From: Comamonadaceae bacterium 2FH
GTDB taxonomy: Bacteria; Pseudomonadota; Gammaproteobacteria; Burkholderiales; Burkholderiaceae_C
Direction: 5' to 3'
Length of the DNA: 64,000 nucleotides
NCBI GenBank assembly: GCA_005503335.1
Contig: SCMQ01000018.1
Coordinates: 1-64,000, forward strand
The notes beneath the pieces were generated by a model. The model did no database searches, was not told the DNA's origin, and worked only from the letters and a program-made list of their open reading frames with translations. Positions 44,348 through 53,616 of this stretch are shown one piece after another. The position numbers and the translations under genes are program-made. How positions within the stretch are numbered: the stretch's first letter is position 1; the number at the start of each line of letters is the position of its first letter.

Positions 44348-45682
44348 ATGACCGAACCGACCGCAAGCACCGCACCCGATCCCGCCACTCAGCCCCACGC
44401 CTTCCTCGAGCATCTCTACCGCGCCGCCGTGCAGCGCGCGCTGCCGCTGCACAACACCGCTGCCTGCCTGCCCCCACCGCCCAAGGGCCGCACCCTGGTG
44501 CTGGGCGCCGGCAAGGCCGGCGGCGCCATGGCCCAGGCCGTGGAGGCGCTGTGGCCGGCCGACGCACCGCTGTCGGGCCTTGTGGTCACGCGCTACCACC
44601 ACATACCGCCGCGCCCCGAAGGTCTGCCGCAGCGTATCGAGGTGGTCGAGGCCGCCCACCCGGTGCCCGACGCGGCCGGCCTGGCCGCGGCCGAGCGCAT
44701 CCTGGCGCTGACCGAGGGCCTGACCGCCGACGACCTGGTGCTGTGCCTGATCTCGGGCGGCGGCTCGGCCCTGCTCACGCTGCCGGCCGATGGGCTGACG
44801 CTGGCCGACAAGCAGCGCATCAACCGCGAGCTGCTGCTCAGCGGCGCAAGCATCGGCGAGATGAACTGCGTGCGCAAGCACCTCTCGCGCATCAAGGGCG
44901 GCCGCCTGGCCGCGGCCTGCGCGCCGGCGCGCGTGGTCACGCTGACCATCAGCGACGTGCCGGGCGACGACCCCTCGGTGATCGCGAGCGGCCCCACGGT
45001 GCCGGACGCCAGCACCTGTGCCGAGGCCATCGCCATCCTCAAGCGCTACGGCATTGCCATCCCCGAGGCGCTGACGCACCAACTCGAGCAGGGGCTGCTG
45101 GAGACGCCCAAGCCGGGCGATGCGGTGTTCGAAGGCCACCAGGTCCACCTGATCGCGACGCCGCAGCAGTCGCTGGAGGCGGCCGCGGCCGCCGCACGCG
45201 CGGCCGGCATGGCGGCGCATATCCTGAGCGACGAGATCGAAGGCGAGTCGCGCGAGGTCGGCAAGGTCCACGCGGCGCTGGCGCGCGCGGTCGCGCAGCG
45301 CGGCCAGCCCTTTGCCAAGCCCTGCGTGATCCTCTCGGGCGGCGAGACCACGGTGACGGTGCGGCCCCAGCCCGAGGGTACGCCGCGCGGCCGCGGCGGG
45401 CGCGCCGGCGAGTTCTGCCTGGGCCTGGCGCAGGCGCTGCAGGGCCAGCCGGGTGTCTGGGCGCTGGCGGCCGACACCGACGGCATCGACGGGGTGGAGG
45501 ACAACGCGGGCGCCCTGGTCGCGCCCGAAACCCTGTCGCGCGCCCAGTCGCTGGGCATGAAGATAGACCAGTACCTGGACCGCAACGACGCCTACGGCTA
45601 TTTCAAGAAGCTGGACGACCTGGTGATCACCGGGCCCACCCACACCAACGTCAACGATTTCCGGGCCATTCTGGTGCTCTGA
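44348..45682 (+). CDS. ttuD: Glycerate 2-kinase (MOFRL/GckA family)
   Basis: 444 residues. GckA/TtuD kinases phosphorylate D-glycerate to 2-phosphoglycerate for entry into glycolysis. Segments: RTLVLGAGKAGGAMAQAVEALW, CLISGGGSALLTLPADGL, MNCVRKHLSRIKGGRLAAA, SDVPGDDPSVIASGPTVPD, ILSGGETTVTVRP, and the MOFRL-region TDGIDGVEDNAGALV. Last gene of the glycerate pathway operon. Sometimes annotated as hydroxypyruvate reductase in error. Confidence 0.92.
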   Translation: MTEPTASTAPDPATQPHAFLEHLYRAAVQRALPLHNTAACLPPPPKGRTLVLGAGKAGGAMAQAVEALWPADAPLSGLVVTRYHHIPPRPEGLPQRIEVVEAAHPVPDAAGLAAAERILALTEGLTADDLVLCLISGGGSALLTLPADGLTLADKQRINRELLLSGASIGEMNCVRKHLSRIKGGRLAAACAPARVVTLTISDVPGDDPSVIASGPTVPDASTCAEAIAILKRYGIAIPEALTHQLEQGLLETPKPGDAVFEGHQVHLIATPQQSLEAAAAAARAAGMAAHILSDEIEGESREVGKVHAALARAVAQRGQPFAKPCVILSGGETTVTVRPQPEGTPRGRGGRAGEFCLGLAQALQGQPGVWALAADTDGIDGVEDNAGALVAPETLSRAQSLGMKIDQYLDRNDAYGYFKKLDDLVITGPTHTNVNDFRAILVL

Positions 45683-45694
45683 AGACGCTGGCCC

Positions 45695-46603
45695 TCAACT
45701 CGCACGCTCCTCAAAGGCCTCGACCAGGAAGTCGACGAAGCCGCGCACGCGCGCCGCGAACTGGTGGCGCTGCGGATAGACCGCGTAGATGTCGGCCGGC
45801 GGCGTCTGCCAGTGCTCGAGCACCTCGCGCAGGCGGCCGCTGCGCAGGTACTTGGCGATGTCCCATTCGGCGCGCATCAGGATGCCTTGCCCCGCCAGCG
45901 CCCAGTTCACAGCGATCTCGCCGTCGTTGGTGCTGAGGTTGCCGCGCACCTTGACGGTCTCGCTGCGCTTGCCCGAGGCCAGGCGCCACAGGCCGTAGGC
46001 CTCGTCGCCCTGGCGGATCGTGATGCAGTTGTGCTGGGCCAACTCGTGCGGCTGGCGCGGCGTGCCGTGGCGCGCCAGGTAGGCCGGCGCCGCGCAGAGC
46101 AGGCGGCGGTTGGGCGCGATGCGGCGCGCGATCACGCGCGCGTCGGGCGGCTCGCCGAAGCGTATGCAGACGTCGAACGCGTCCTCGTGCAGCGGCGGCG
46201 GGTTCACCGTCAGCTGCAGCTGCACCTGAACCTCGGGGTATTTCTTCACGAACTCGGAAATCAGTGGCGCGACCTGGCTGCGGCCGAAGCCCAGCGTGGC
46301 GTTCACACGCAGCAGGCCCTTGGGGTCGGCCCGGCTGCTGCTGACCAGCTGCTCCATGTCGTCGATCTCGGCCAGGATGCGGCGCGCATGGGCCAGGTAG
46401 AGCTCGCCCTCGGCCGTCAGCGCGATGCGCCGCGTGGTGCGCTGCATCAGCGGCACGCCCAGCCGGGCCTCGAGCTGCGCCAGGCGCTTGCTGACGGCCG
46501 CGGGGCTCAGGCCGAGCTCGCGTGCCGCGGCGGAAAAGCTGCCGCAGCGCGCGAGCAGGCTGAAGAAGGCCATTTCGGAGGGAGCGGAGGCGGGTGTCGA
46601 CAT
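45695..46603 (-). CDS. LysR-family regulator (TtuA-like position)
   Basis: 302 residues. HTH SEMAFFSLLARCGSFSAAARELGLSPAAVSKRLAQLE; effector domain with LLRVNATLGFGRSQVAPLISEF and CIRFGEPPDARVIARRI. Divergent from the tartrate/malate dehydrogenase gene, sharing an operator that overlaps its start codon. Convergent with ttuD, 12 bases apart. Likely regulates the dehydrogenase and Bug gene. Confidence 0.86.
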   Translation of the reverse strand: MSTPASAPSEMAFFSLLARCGSFSAAARELGLSPAAVSKRLAQLEARLGVPLMQRTTRRIALTAEGELYLAHARRILAEIDDMEQLVSSSRADPKGLLRVNATLGFGRSQVAPLISEFVKKYPEVQVQLQLTVNPPPLHEDAFDVCIRFGEPPDARVIARRIAPNRRLLCAAPAYLARHGTPRQPHELAQHNCITIRQGDEAYGLWRLASGKRSETVKVRGNLSTNDGEIAVNWALAGQGILMRAEWDIAKYLRSGRLREVLEHWQTPPADIYAVYPQRHQFAARVRGFVDFLVEAFEERAS

Positions 46604-46625
46604 TGTTGAATCAAAGTGAACAATG
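46601..46625. promoter_or_regulatory. LysR box overlapping the regulator start
   Basis: CATTGTT (46601-46607) and AACAATG (46619-46625), 7-bp perfect arms, 11-base spacer. It includes the lysR start codon, so binding would repress the regulator itself. Confidence 0.6.
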
Positions 46626-46704
46626 AAAACACTTTATGGCGATTCATTGGGCCAGGCAAGGCCTACAGTCGGGCCATCCGCAACCGTATCTCCCAAGGAA
46701 TCCC

Positions 46705-47796
46705 ATGAAGACCTACGAGATCGCCTGCATTCCCGGCGATGGCATCGGCAAGGAAGTCGTGCCGGCCGGCCAGACCGTGCTGCAGGCGCTGGCCGACGCT
46801 TATGGCCGCTTCAGCTTCGAGTTCGAGCAATTCGGCTGGGGCGGCGACTGGTTCCGGGCCCACGGCGAGATGATGCCGGCCGACGGTCTGGCTGCGCTGC
46901 GCGGCAAGGACGCCATCCTGTTCGGCTCGGCCGGCGACCCGCATATCCCCGACCATGTCACGCTCTGGGGTCTGCGCCTGAAGATCTGCCAGGGCTTCGA
47001 TCAGTACGCCAACGTGCGGCCCACGCGCATCCTGCCCGGCATCGACGGACCGCTCAAGCGCTGCGCGCCGGAGGACCTGAACTGGGTCATCGTGCGCGAG
47101 AACTCCGAAGGCGAATACTCGGGCGTGGGTGGCCGCGTCCACCAGGGCCACCCGATCGAGGCCGCGACCGACGTGTCGATGATGACGCGCGTCGGCGTCG
47201 AGCGCATCCTGCGCTTTGCCTTCCGCCTCGCGCAATCGCGCCCACGCAAGCAGCTGACCGTCGTCACCAAGAGCAACGCGCAGCGCCACGCCATGGTGAT
47301 GTGGGACCAGATCGCGCTCGAGGTCAGCCGCGAGTTCCCCGACGTGGCCTGGGACAAGGAACTGGTCGACGCGATGACCGCGCGCATGGTCAACAAGCCG
47401 GCGACGCTCGACACCATAGTCGCCACCAACCTGCATGCCGACATCCTGAGCGACCTGGCGGCGGCGCTGGCCGGCAGCCTGGGTATCGCGCCGACCGGCA
47501 ACATCGACCCCGAGCGCCGCTACCCCAGCATGTTCGAGCCCATCCACGGCTCGGCCTTCGACATCATGGGCCAGGGCCTGGCCAATCCGGTCGGCACCTT
47601 CTGGAGCTGCGTGATGCTGCTCGAGCACCTGGGCGAGTCCGAGGCCGCGCAAGCCCTCATGCAGGCGGTGGAGCAGGTCACGGCCGACCCGGCCCTGCAC
47701 ACGCGCGACCTGGGCGGCAGCGCGACGACCGAGCAGGTGACGCGCGCCGTCTGCGAGCGCCTGGGCGCCGGCGCGGCGCTGCGCAAGGCCGCCTGA
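46705..47796 (+). CDS. Tartrate/D-malate-type dehydrogenase (decarboxylating)
   Basis: 363 residues, beta-decarboxylating isocitrate/isopropylmalate dehydrogenase family. N terminus YEIACIPGDGIGKEV, then KICQGFDQYANVRPTRILPG, the discriminating VRENSEGEYSGVGGR of tartrate/D-malate dehydrogenases, catalytic lysine in VVTKSNAQRHAMVM, and metal aspartates in TNLHADILSDLAAAL. It oxidises tartrate or D-malate with NAD, giving glycerate or pyruvate. ATG 46705 has AAGGA upstream. Next to the glycerate kinase operon, tartrate would feed the same pathway. Confidence 0.88.
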   Translation: MKTYEIACIPGDGIGKEVVPAGQTVLQALADAYGRFSFEFEQFGWGGDWFRAHGEMMPADGLAALRGKDAILFGSAGDPHIPDHVTLWGLRLKICQGFDQYANVRPTRILPGIDGPLKRCAPEDLNWVIVRENSEGEYSGVGGRVHQGHPIEAATDVSMMTRVGVERILRFAFRLAQSRPRKQLTVVTKSNAQRHAMVMWDQIALEVSREFPDVAWDKELVDAMTARMVNKPATLDTIVATNLHADILSDLAAALAGSLGIAPTGNIDPERRYPSMFEPIHGSAFDIMGQGLANPVGTFWSCVMLLEHLGESEAAQALMQAVEQVTADPALHTRDLGGSATTEQVTRAVCERLGAGAALRKAA

Positions 47797-47833
47797 GCCG
47801 GCGCCTTCCCATTCCAACCACGAGGAGACAACG

Positions 47834-48784
47834 ATGATGAAGCGACTGCTGTGCACCCTGGGCCTGGCCCTGCTGGCGCCCCTGGCCCTGGCCCAGGCCT
47901 GTCCCGAGAAGAACCTGCTGTACTGGCAGGCCTTTCCGCCGGGCGGCGAATCCGACCTCTCGGCGCGCCACCAGCAGATGGTGCTCAAGAAGCGCTGCGC
48001 GGCGGTCGACACCATCATCCAGTACAAGCCCGGCGCCGGCGGCGGCCTGATGTGGAGCCAGATGAACCAGCTGGCCGGCGACGGCCTCAACGTGGTCGGC
48101 ATCAACCTGCCGCACATCGTGTTCCAGCCCATCGAGGGCCAGGTGCAGTACAAGACCGCCGACATCACGCCGGTGTTCTGGTTCCACTACACGCCCGACA
48201 TCCTGGTCGTTCCCGAGAACAGCCCGATCAAGAGCTTCGCCGACTTCCTCAAGGCGGCCAAGGCCGAGCCGGGCAAGTTCTCGCTCGGCGGATCGGGGCT
48301 GAACTCGGCCAACCACGCGGCGCACGAGCGGCTGAACGCGGCCTTCGGCGTCAAGACCAACTACATCCCGTTCAAGGGCACGGGCGACATGTCGACCGCG
48401 GTGCTGGGGGCCCAGGTCGACGGCGCCATCACCTACTCGCCGTTCGCGATCAACAACAAGGGCCGGGTGCGCCCGCTGGCCATCGCCATGGACAAGCGCC
48501 ATCCGCTGATGCCCGAGGTGCCGACCTTCCGCGAGCTCGGCGTGGACTGGGTGGACGGCGCCTACCGCGGCATAGGCGTGCCCAAGAGCACCCCGCCCGA
48601 GGCCATCAAGCGCCTGTCCGAGCTCTGGGCCGCGCTGAACAACGACCCGCAGATGAAGGAGCTGGCGGCCAAGAACGGCTTCGAGCTGGTCAACGTGGGC
48701 ACCGAGCAGATGGACGCCTTCATGAAGGAGCGCGTGCGCCTGTACACCGAGGGCGCGCAGCGCCTGGGCCTGGGCCGCAAGTAG
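47834..48784 (+). CDS. Bug/TctC-family periplasmic binding protein
   Basis: 316 residues, signal peptide cleaved near LALAQ. It is an atypical Bug protein with LLYWQAFPPGGESDLSARHQ and a cysteine pair (AQACPEKN and KKRCAAVD) that may form a disulfide; YIPFKGTGDMSTAVLGAQVD is the later family motif. It follows the dehydrogenase by 37 bases and ends at a terminator, so it probably serves uptake or sensing of the dehydrogenase substrate. Confidence 0.85.
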   Translation: MMKRLLCTLGLALLAPLALAQACPEKNLLYWQAFPPGGESDLSARHQQMVLKKRCAAVDTIIQYKPGAGGGLMWSQMNQLAGDGLNVVGINLPHIVFQPIEGQVQYKTADITPVFWFHYTPDILVVPENSPIKSFADFLKAAKAEPGKFSLGGSGLNSANHAAHERLNAAFGVKTNYIPFKGTGDMSTAVLGAQVDGAITYSPFAINNKGRVRPLAIAMDKRHPLMPEVPTFRELGVDWVDGAYRGIGVPKSTPPEAIKRLSELWAALNNDPQMKELAAKNGFELVNVGTEQMDAFMKERVRLYTEGAQRLGLGRK

Positions 48785-48797
48785 GCGGGGATGGCGG

Positions 48798-48828
48798 CGC
48801 CCCGGAGGAGACGGGCCGGGGCGGTTTT
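48798..48828 (+). terminator. Rho-independent terminator after the Bug gene
   Basis: CGCCCCGG (48798-48805) and CCGGGGCG (48816-48823) form an 8-bp stem, followed by GTTTT. Fourteen bases after the stop codon. Confidence 0.75.
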
Positions 48829-48839
48829 CCTGCCGCGCT

Positions 48840-48853
48840 TTGATGTGGGTCAA
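48840..48853. promoter_or_regulatory. FNR/ANR-type box
   Basis: TTGATGTGGGTCAA matches the FNR consensus TTGAT-N4-(A/G)TCAA exactly. It lies 35 bases before the ATG of a Crp/Fnr-family gene and about 12 bases after a terminator, suggesting oxygen-responsive or autogenous control. Confidence 0.7.
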
Positions 48854-48888
48854 CGCCCGACCCGGCGGGCTGGGGCAAAGTCGCCTCC

Positions 48889-49515
48889 ATGCTGCCCTCC
48901 AAGTCATTCGATCTGCCGGCCGAGACGCAGACCCTGGCCTGCGGAACCCCGCTGCTGCGTCGCGCGGTGGCCATGAAGGACGTGCTGCACCTGGACAGCG
49001 GGAGGGTGGCCCTGGGCCTGATGGAAGACGGTTTGCTGGCGCACCAGCTGGGCGTGGTCGAGGGGCCGTTCTGGCTCGAGGCCACCTCGGCCGTGCTGGG
49101 CCTGCCCAGCGCCGTGGACGCGGTGGCCGAGACCTCGGTCAGCCTGCGGCGCGTACCGGTGGAACTGTTCGAGCGCAGCCTCAAGGCCTTGCCGCCCTCG
49201 GCCCAGGCCGTGCTGCACGACGTGGCCCAGGCCCACCGCCAGCAGACCGAGCTGGCCGTCAGCCGCCTGGCCAAGGACGCCGAGGCGCGCTGCGCCGAAT
49301 GGCTGCTGCGCCATGCCGAGCCGGCCGAGGAGTCCGGCTCGCTGGCTGTGCTGCTGCGCGAGCGCAAGCGCCTGATCGCGGCCCAGCTCGGCATCGCCCC
49401 CGAAACCCTGTCGCGCGTGCTGCGCCACCTGCGCGAGCGCAGCCTGATCAGCGGCTCCGGCCGCGTGCTCAGGCTCGACGACCCGAACGGCCTGCGCGCG
49501 CTGGCCGGCAGCTGA
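48889..49515 (+). CDS. Crp/Fnr-family transcriptional regulator
   Basis: 208 residues. A shortened cyclic-nucleotide-like beta-roll (about 1-100; LHLDSGRVALGLMEDGLLAHQLG) leads to a dimer helix and a C-terminal winged HTH with RKRLIAAQLGIAPETLSRVLRHLRERSLI. No N-terminal cysteine cluster like that of FNR is seen (only one Cys, in TLACGTP), so it is not an iron-sulfur oxygen sensor itself. An FNR-type box lies upstream. Such small members in betaproteobacteria often respond to redox or nitrogen oxides, but the signal here is unknown. Confidence 0.82.
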   Translation: MLPSKSFDLPAETQTLACGTPLLRRAVAMKDVLHLDSGRVALGLMEDGLLAHQLGVVEGPFWLEATSAVLGLPSAVDAVAETSVSLRRVPVELFERSLKALPPSAQAVLHDVAQAHRQQTELAVSRLAKDAEARCAEWLLRHAEPAEESGSLAVLLRERKRLIAAQLGIAPETLSRVLRHLRERSLISGSGRVLRLDDPNGLRALAGS

Positions 49516-49538
49516 GCCGGCCTTTCCTCATACCCGCA

Positions 49539-50684
49539 TCAGCGGTCCGCCGCGGCCGGGCGCAGGCGCGCCGGCGACAGCGTGGCCGGCTCCAGGCCCT
49601 CGCGCGCCAGCTCGGGCGGCAGCGGTTCGCCACGCAACAGCGCTGCGGCCAGGGCGCTGGCGCCGGCCGCGCTCTGTATGCCGTAGCCGCCCTGGGCGGC
49701 CAGCCAGAAGAAGCCGGGGCAGGCGTCGTCGTAGCCGATCACCATCTCGCCGTCGGCCACGAAGCTGCGCAGCCCGGCCCAGGTGCTGCTCGGGCGGCGG
49801 ATCTGCAGCGTGCTGACCTCCTCGATCTGGTGGATGCCCAGGGCGATGTCCAGCTCCTCGGGCACCACGTCGTGCGGCGTGGTGGGGTCGGCGTTGGCCG
49901 GCGAGCCCAGCAGCTGGCCGGCGTCGGGCTTGAAGTAGTAGCTCTCGTCGACCCCGATCACGGCCGGCCAGGCCGAGGCGTCCATGCCCTCGGGGGCCTT
50001 GAAGGTGAAGGCGCTGCGCCGGCGCGGAACCAGGGCTATGGGCGCCGCGCCGAACAGCGCGGCCAGCTCGTCGGCCCAGGCGCCGGCGGCGTCGACCACC
50101 GTGGCCGCGCGCAGGGTTTCGCCGTCGGCCAGCGTGACGGTCCAGGCCTGGCCGTCGTGGCTGGCCTGGACGGGTTCAGCGTTGCAGCGCAGCTCGCCGC
50201 CGTGCTGGCGCAGGCCGCGCAGAAAACCCTGGTGCAGGGCGTTGACGTCGATGTCCTGCGAGCCGGGGTCGTACAGCGCGCCATGCACCAGCTCGGGCCG
50301 CAGGCAGGGCAGGCGCGCCAGCGTGGCGGCGGCGTCGAGCTCCTGCAGGCCCGGGCAGCTGCCGGCGAGCTCGGCGCGCAGCTGGGCCAGCAGCGCCACC
50401 TGCTCGTGCGTGGCCAGGTAGAGCGCGCCGCGCGGGTGCAGCAGCGGCACGCTGGTGAAGCCCTCGGGCGGCCGTTCGTAGAAGGCGCGGCTGGCGCGGG
50501 TGAGGGCGCGCACCGCGGGCGGGCCGTAGCTCTCCATGAACATGGCGGCCGAGCGCCCCGTAGCGTGGTAGCCCGGCTGGCTCTCGCGCTCGAGCAGCAG
50601 CACGCGCGACATGGCGGCCAGGCGCCAGCCCAGGGAGGCGCCCGCGATGCCGGCGCCGACGATGATCACGTCGAATTCTTGCAT
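49539..50684 (-). CDS. FAD-dependent oxidoreductase (DAO family)
   Basis: 381 residues. N-terminal FAD-binding VIIVGAGIAGASLGWRLAAM, RESQPGYHATGRSAAMFME, a substrate domain, and C-terminal FWLAAQGGYGIQSAAGAS. Resembles D-arginine/D-amino-acid dehydrogenases and sarcosine-oxidase-like enzymes; the substrate is not evident. The ATG at 50684 is the one before MQEFDVII; the frame continues to 50873 unsupported. Convergent with the Crp/Fnr gene. The 206 bases upstream to the IclR gene hold nothing recognised. Confidence 0.82.
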   Translation of the reverse strand: MQEFDVIIVGAGIAGASLGWRLAAMSRVLLLERESQPGYHATGRSAAMFMESYGPPAVRALTRASRAFYERPPEGFTSVPLLHPRGALYLATHEQVALLAQLRAELAGSCPGLQELDAAATLARLPCLRPELVHGALYDPGSQDIDVNALHQGFLRGLRQHGGELRCNAEPVQASHDGQAWTVTLADGETLRAATVVDAAGAWADELAALFGAAPIALVPRRRSAFTFKAPEGMDASAWPAVIGVDESYYFKPDAGQLLGSPANADPTTPHDVVPEELDIALGIHQIEEVSTLQIRRPSSTWAGLRSFVADGEMVIGYDDACPGFFWLAAQGGYGIQSAAGASALAAALLRGEPLPPELAREGLEPATLSPARLRPAAADR

Positions 50685-50890
50685 TCGAGAATTCTCACAT
50701 GCGGCAATTGGCCCTGCCTGCCGCTCGCCGGCATTCGCTTCCCCGACGTCGACATTGCGGGAGGCCACCGTGACTTGGTTGGCCCACGTCCGCTTACGGG
50801 GCGGGTGGCGGATGAAATGGCGGGGTGGGTGAGGGGACGGCCATACCGGCATCTGCTCTCGAGCAAGAGCCATCCGTCAGGCCTCGGAAC

Positions 50891-51721
50891 TTACTTCGGT
50901 GATGCAACTGGCAGGTGCCCAAGGCGTTTTGAGACTTCGGCGGCGCAGTCTTTGACCGCCTTGGCTTGCGGCCCGTTCCAGTCCGGGTCGAAGATGCCCG
51001 CCGACCCCATCAAGGTGATCCCCAGAACGATGTTGCCCGAGTAGTCGAACACTGGTGCCGCGAAAGAGTTCACGCCCGGGGTAGGTCTGCTGACCGAGCG
51101 CGACAGGCCATGACGCCGCACTTCCGCCAGCTGTTTCTCGACCTCGTCGGCCTTCAGCGGTGTGGCAATGTCAGGTCCCAGTCGTTTGTAGTCCTCGCGC
51201 ATCGACTCCTCGATCAATTGCTTCGGCAGGTAGGCCGCAAAGAGGCGTCCCGTGGCGGTGCCGGCGAGCGACATCACGGTTCCGGTGCGCAGGTTGACGT
51301 GCAGTGGGTAGATCGGATCGACCAAGCGAACGATCGTCGGACCGTGGTTACCCCACACGGACAAGGCCACGCTGTGCCCGGTCGCTTCGGCCAACTGCTC
51401 GCCGTAGGGGGTGGCCTCGCGCACTGGATTCAGCATCTGCAGGCTCACGAGACCGAGCTGGATGGCCGTCGGGCCCAGCCAGTAATACCCCGTGGCGGCG
51501 TCCTGGGTCACCAGCCCCAGCTTGCCGAAGCTGACCAGGTAGGGGTGCGCTTTTCCCGCTGGCATGCCGGCTGCCTTGGCCAGGTCGCGCAACGGCATGG
51601 GCCGCCCGTGCGAGCCCAGGGCCAGCAGCAACTGCCCGCCGACCTCGATCGACTGTATGCCTCTGCGTTCCTTTTCCACCAGTGTGTCCAGGGTGAACTG
51701 GTTTTCCATGTGCGTCGCCAC
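50891..51721 (-). CDS. IclR-family transcriptional regulator of the 51.8-63 kb cluster
   Basis: 276 residues. Winged HTH (GIQSIEVGGQLLLALGSHG, DLAKAAGMPAGKAHPYLVSF) and IclR effector domain (SVALSVWGNHGPTIVRLVDP, GTVMSLAGTATGRLFAAYLP, SRPTPGVNSFAAPVFDYSGN). A GTG start at 51721 is supported by AAAGGAGG at the right distance; the ATG four codons later is the alternative. Divergent from the flavoprotein gene across a 130-base AT-rich region, typical of aromatic-catabolism regulators. Confidence 0.86.
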   Translation of the reverse strand: MATHMENQFTLDTLVEKERRGIQSIEVGGQLLLALGSHGRPMPLRDLAKAAGMPAGKAHPYLVSFGKLGLVTQDAATGYYWLGPTAIQLGLVSLQMLNPVREATPYGEQLAEATGHSVALSVWGNHGPTIVRLVDPIYPLHVNLRTGTVMSLAGTATGRLFAAYLPKQLIEESMREDYKRLGPDIATPLKADEVEKQLAEVRRHGLSRSVSRPTPGVNSFAAPVFDYSGNIVLGITLMGSAGIFDPDWNGPQAKAVKDCAAEVSKRLGHLPVASPK

Positions 51722-51735
51722 CGATGCCTCCTTTG

Positions 51736-51777
51736 ATGGTTAGATTTTAACAAATGCATCCGATAGGGGTTAACCAT
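51736..51777. promoter_or_regulatory. Candidate IclR operator region
   Basis: ATGGTTA (51736-51742) and TAACCAT (51771-51777) are 7-bp inverted arms 28 bases apart in the AT-rich divergent promoter between the iclR and flavoprotein genes. Confidence 0.4.
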
Positions 51778-51851
51778 TAGGTAATAAAAAATGTATTAGC
51801 CATACACTAACGCCAATCGGAAGCAATGCAGTCCTCATACAGGAGAGTGAA

Positions 51852-53591
51852 ATGGCGATAGAGATGGCGGAGTACGACGTACTGGTGGTGGGCACCGGCG
51901 CCTCCGGCATGGCGGCGGCGGTCACGGCCGCAACGCAGGGCCTGAAGGTGTTGGTGGTGGAAAAGGCGCCGGTCTACGGCGGAACGACCGCGCGGTCGGG
52001 CGGGTGGCTGTGGGTGCCCGGCACGAAGCTGGCTTCCGAGCAAGGCATACAGGAACCCGAGGGCGCGGCACGCGCCTATCTGCAGCACGAAGCCGGCACG
52101 CATTTCGATCCGGCGCGGGTCGACGCCTTCATCGAGAACGGCCCCAAGGCCATTGACTTCTTCACCAGCAAGACCTGCGTGCAGTTCGACATGCCGCCGG
52201 TCTTTCCTGACTACCATGCGGAGGCGCAAGGCGGGCTGCCGGGCGGACGGTCCATGGTGACCCGCCCGTTCGATGGCCGCGAGCTGGGTGAGCGCATCGC
52301 GCAGTTGGCCCCGCCGGTGCCCGAGCTGACCGTGTTCGGCATGATGCTGGGCTCTGGCAAGGAGCTGTGGCACTTTCTGCGGGCCTTCAAGTCGTTCGAG
52401 TCCTTCTTCTACGTCGCCAAGCGCTTCGGCGGGCATCTGCTGGACGTGTTGCGCTACGGCCGCGGCATGACGCTGACCAACGGCAACGCGCTGGCCGGTC
52501 GCCTGGCCAAGGCCGGCATGGACCTGGGCATCCCGGTGTGGCTGTCCTCACCGGTCAAGAAGCTGATCGTCGAGGGCGACCGCGTGTCCGGCGCCGTCGT
52601 CGAGCGCGAGGGGCAGCGCATCGAGGTGCGGGCTCGTCGTGGCGTGGTGCTGGCGTGCGGGGGCTTCCCGCACGACGTCGAGCGGCGCAAGCAGCTGTTT
52701 CCCCATACGCCCACGGGCCGCGAGCACTACACGCCGTCGCCAGAGGCCAATACCGGCGATGGCCTGCGCCTGGGCGAGAGCGTGGGCGGATGGGTCGATC
52801 CCACCATTCCCAATGCGGCCGCGTGGTGCCCCACTTCGGTCGTTCCGCGCAAGGACGGCACACAGGGCGTGATGCCGCACTTCATCGACCGCGCCAAGCC
52901 CGGCTTGATCGCTGTGACGGCAGACGGCAAGCGCTTCGGCAACGAGGCCCTGTCCTACCACGATTTCGTGCAGAACCTGGTCAAGGCCTGCAAGGCGAGC
53001 GGCCAGCGCGAGTTCAGCGCTTGGCTGATCTGTGACCACAAGCACCTGCGCGAGTACGGCCTGGGCGCGGTCGCGCCGTTCCCCTTGCCTATTGGCCGGC
53101 ACCTGCGCTCGGGCTACCTCAAGCGCGCCGCCAGCATCGCGGAACTGGCCCGCAAGATCGGCGTGCCGGCGGCCAACCTGTCGGAGCAGGTCGCGACCTT
53201 CAACCGTGATGCCGAGACCGGCGTGGACAGCCGATTCGGCAAGGGCAGCACGGCCTACAACCGCTACCAGGGTGACTCGTTGGTCCAGCCCAATCCCTGC
53301 ATGGCGCCCATCGCGAAGGGGCCGTTCTACGCGCTCAAAGTCGTGATCGGAGAAATCGGCACCTTCGCCGGCCTCGCCACCGACGCCTCGTGCCGCGTCA
53401 TCACGCAGGACAACAGCGTGGTCCCTGGCCTGTATGCGGTGGGCAACGATGCTGCCAGCGTCATGGGCGGCAACTACCCAGGCGCCGGCATCACGCTCGG
53501 CCCGGCCCTGACTTTCGGCTACGTGGCCGGCATGGCCCTCGTCCGGACCGAAGAGAACCAGACCCAGCGCGCGATGCCGCTGGCCGCATGA
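51852..53591 (+). CDS. FAD-binding dehydrogenase (3-ketosteroid-dehydrogenase/fumarate-reductase flavoprotein-like)
   Basis: 579 residues. N-terminal FAD motif LVVGTGASGMAAAVTAATQG, VEKAPVYGGTTARSGGWLWV, and the C-terminal family segment SVMGGNYPGAGITLGPALTFGY typical of KstD-like flavoproteins. Such enzymes desaturate ring ketones or reduce enoates. It is the first gene of the IclR cluster and is followed by an SDR, suggesting oxidation of an alicyclic ring; the substrate is unknown and a steroid is not implied. Confidence 0.83.
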   Translation: MAIEMAEYDVLVVGTGASGMAAAVTAATQGLKVLVVEKAPVYGGTTARSGGWLWVPGTKLASEQGIQEPEGAARAYLQHEAGTHFDPARVDAFIENGPKAIDFFTSKTCVQFDMPPVFPDYHAEAQGGLPGGRSMVTRPFDGRELGERIAQLAPPVPELTVFGMMLGSGKELWHFLRAFKSFESFFYVAKRFGGHLLDVLRYGRGMTLTNGNALAGRLAKAGMDLGIPVWLSSPVKKLIVEGDRVSGAVVEREGQRIEVRARRGVVLACGGFPHDVERRKQLFPHTPTGREHYTPSPEANTGDGLRLGESVGGWVDPTIPNAAAWCPTSVVPRKDGTQGVMPHFIDRAKPGLIAVTADGKRFGNEALSYHDFVQNLVKACKASGQREFSAWLICDHKHLREYGLGAVAPFPLPIGRHLRSGYLKRAASIAELARKIGVPAANLSEQVATFNRDAETGVDSRFGKGSTAYNRYQGDSLVQPNPCMAPIAKGPFYALKVVIGEIGTFAGLATDASCRVITQDNSVVPGLYAVGNDAASVMGGNYPGAGITLGPALTFGYVAGMALVRTEENQTQRAMPLAA

Positions 53592-53616
53592 CCCATACAA
53601 GAGCGAAAGACAGCAC

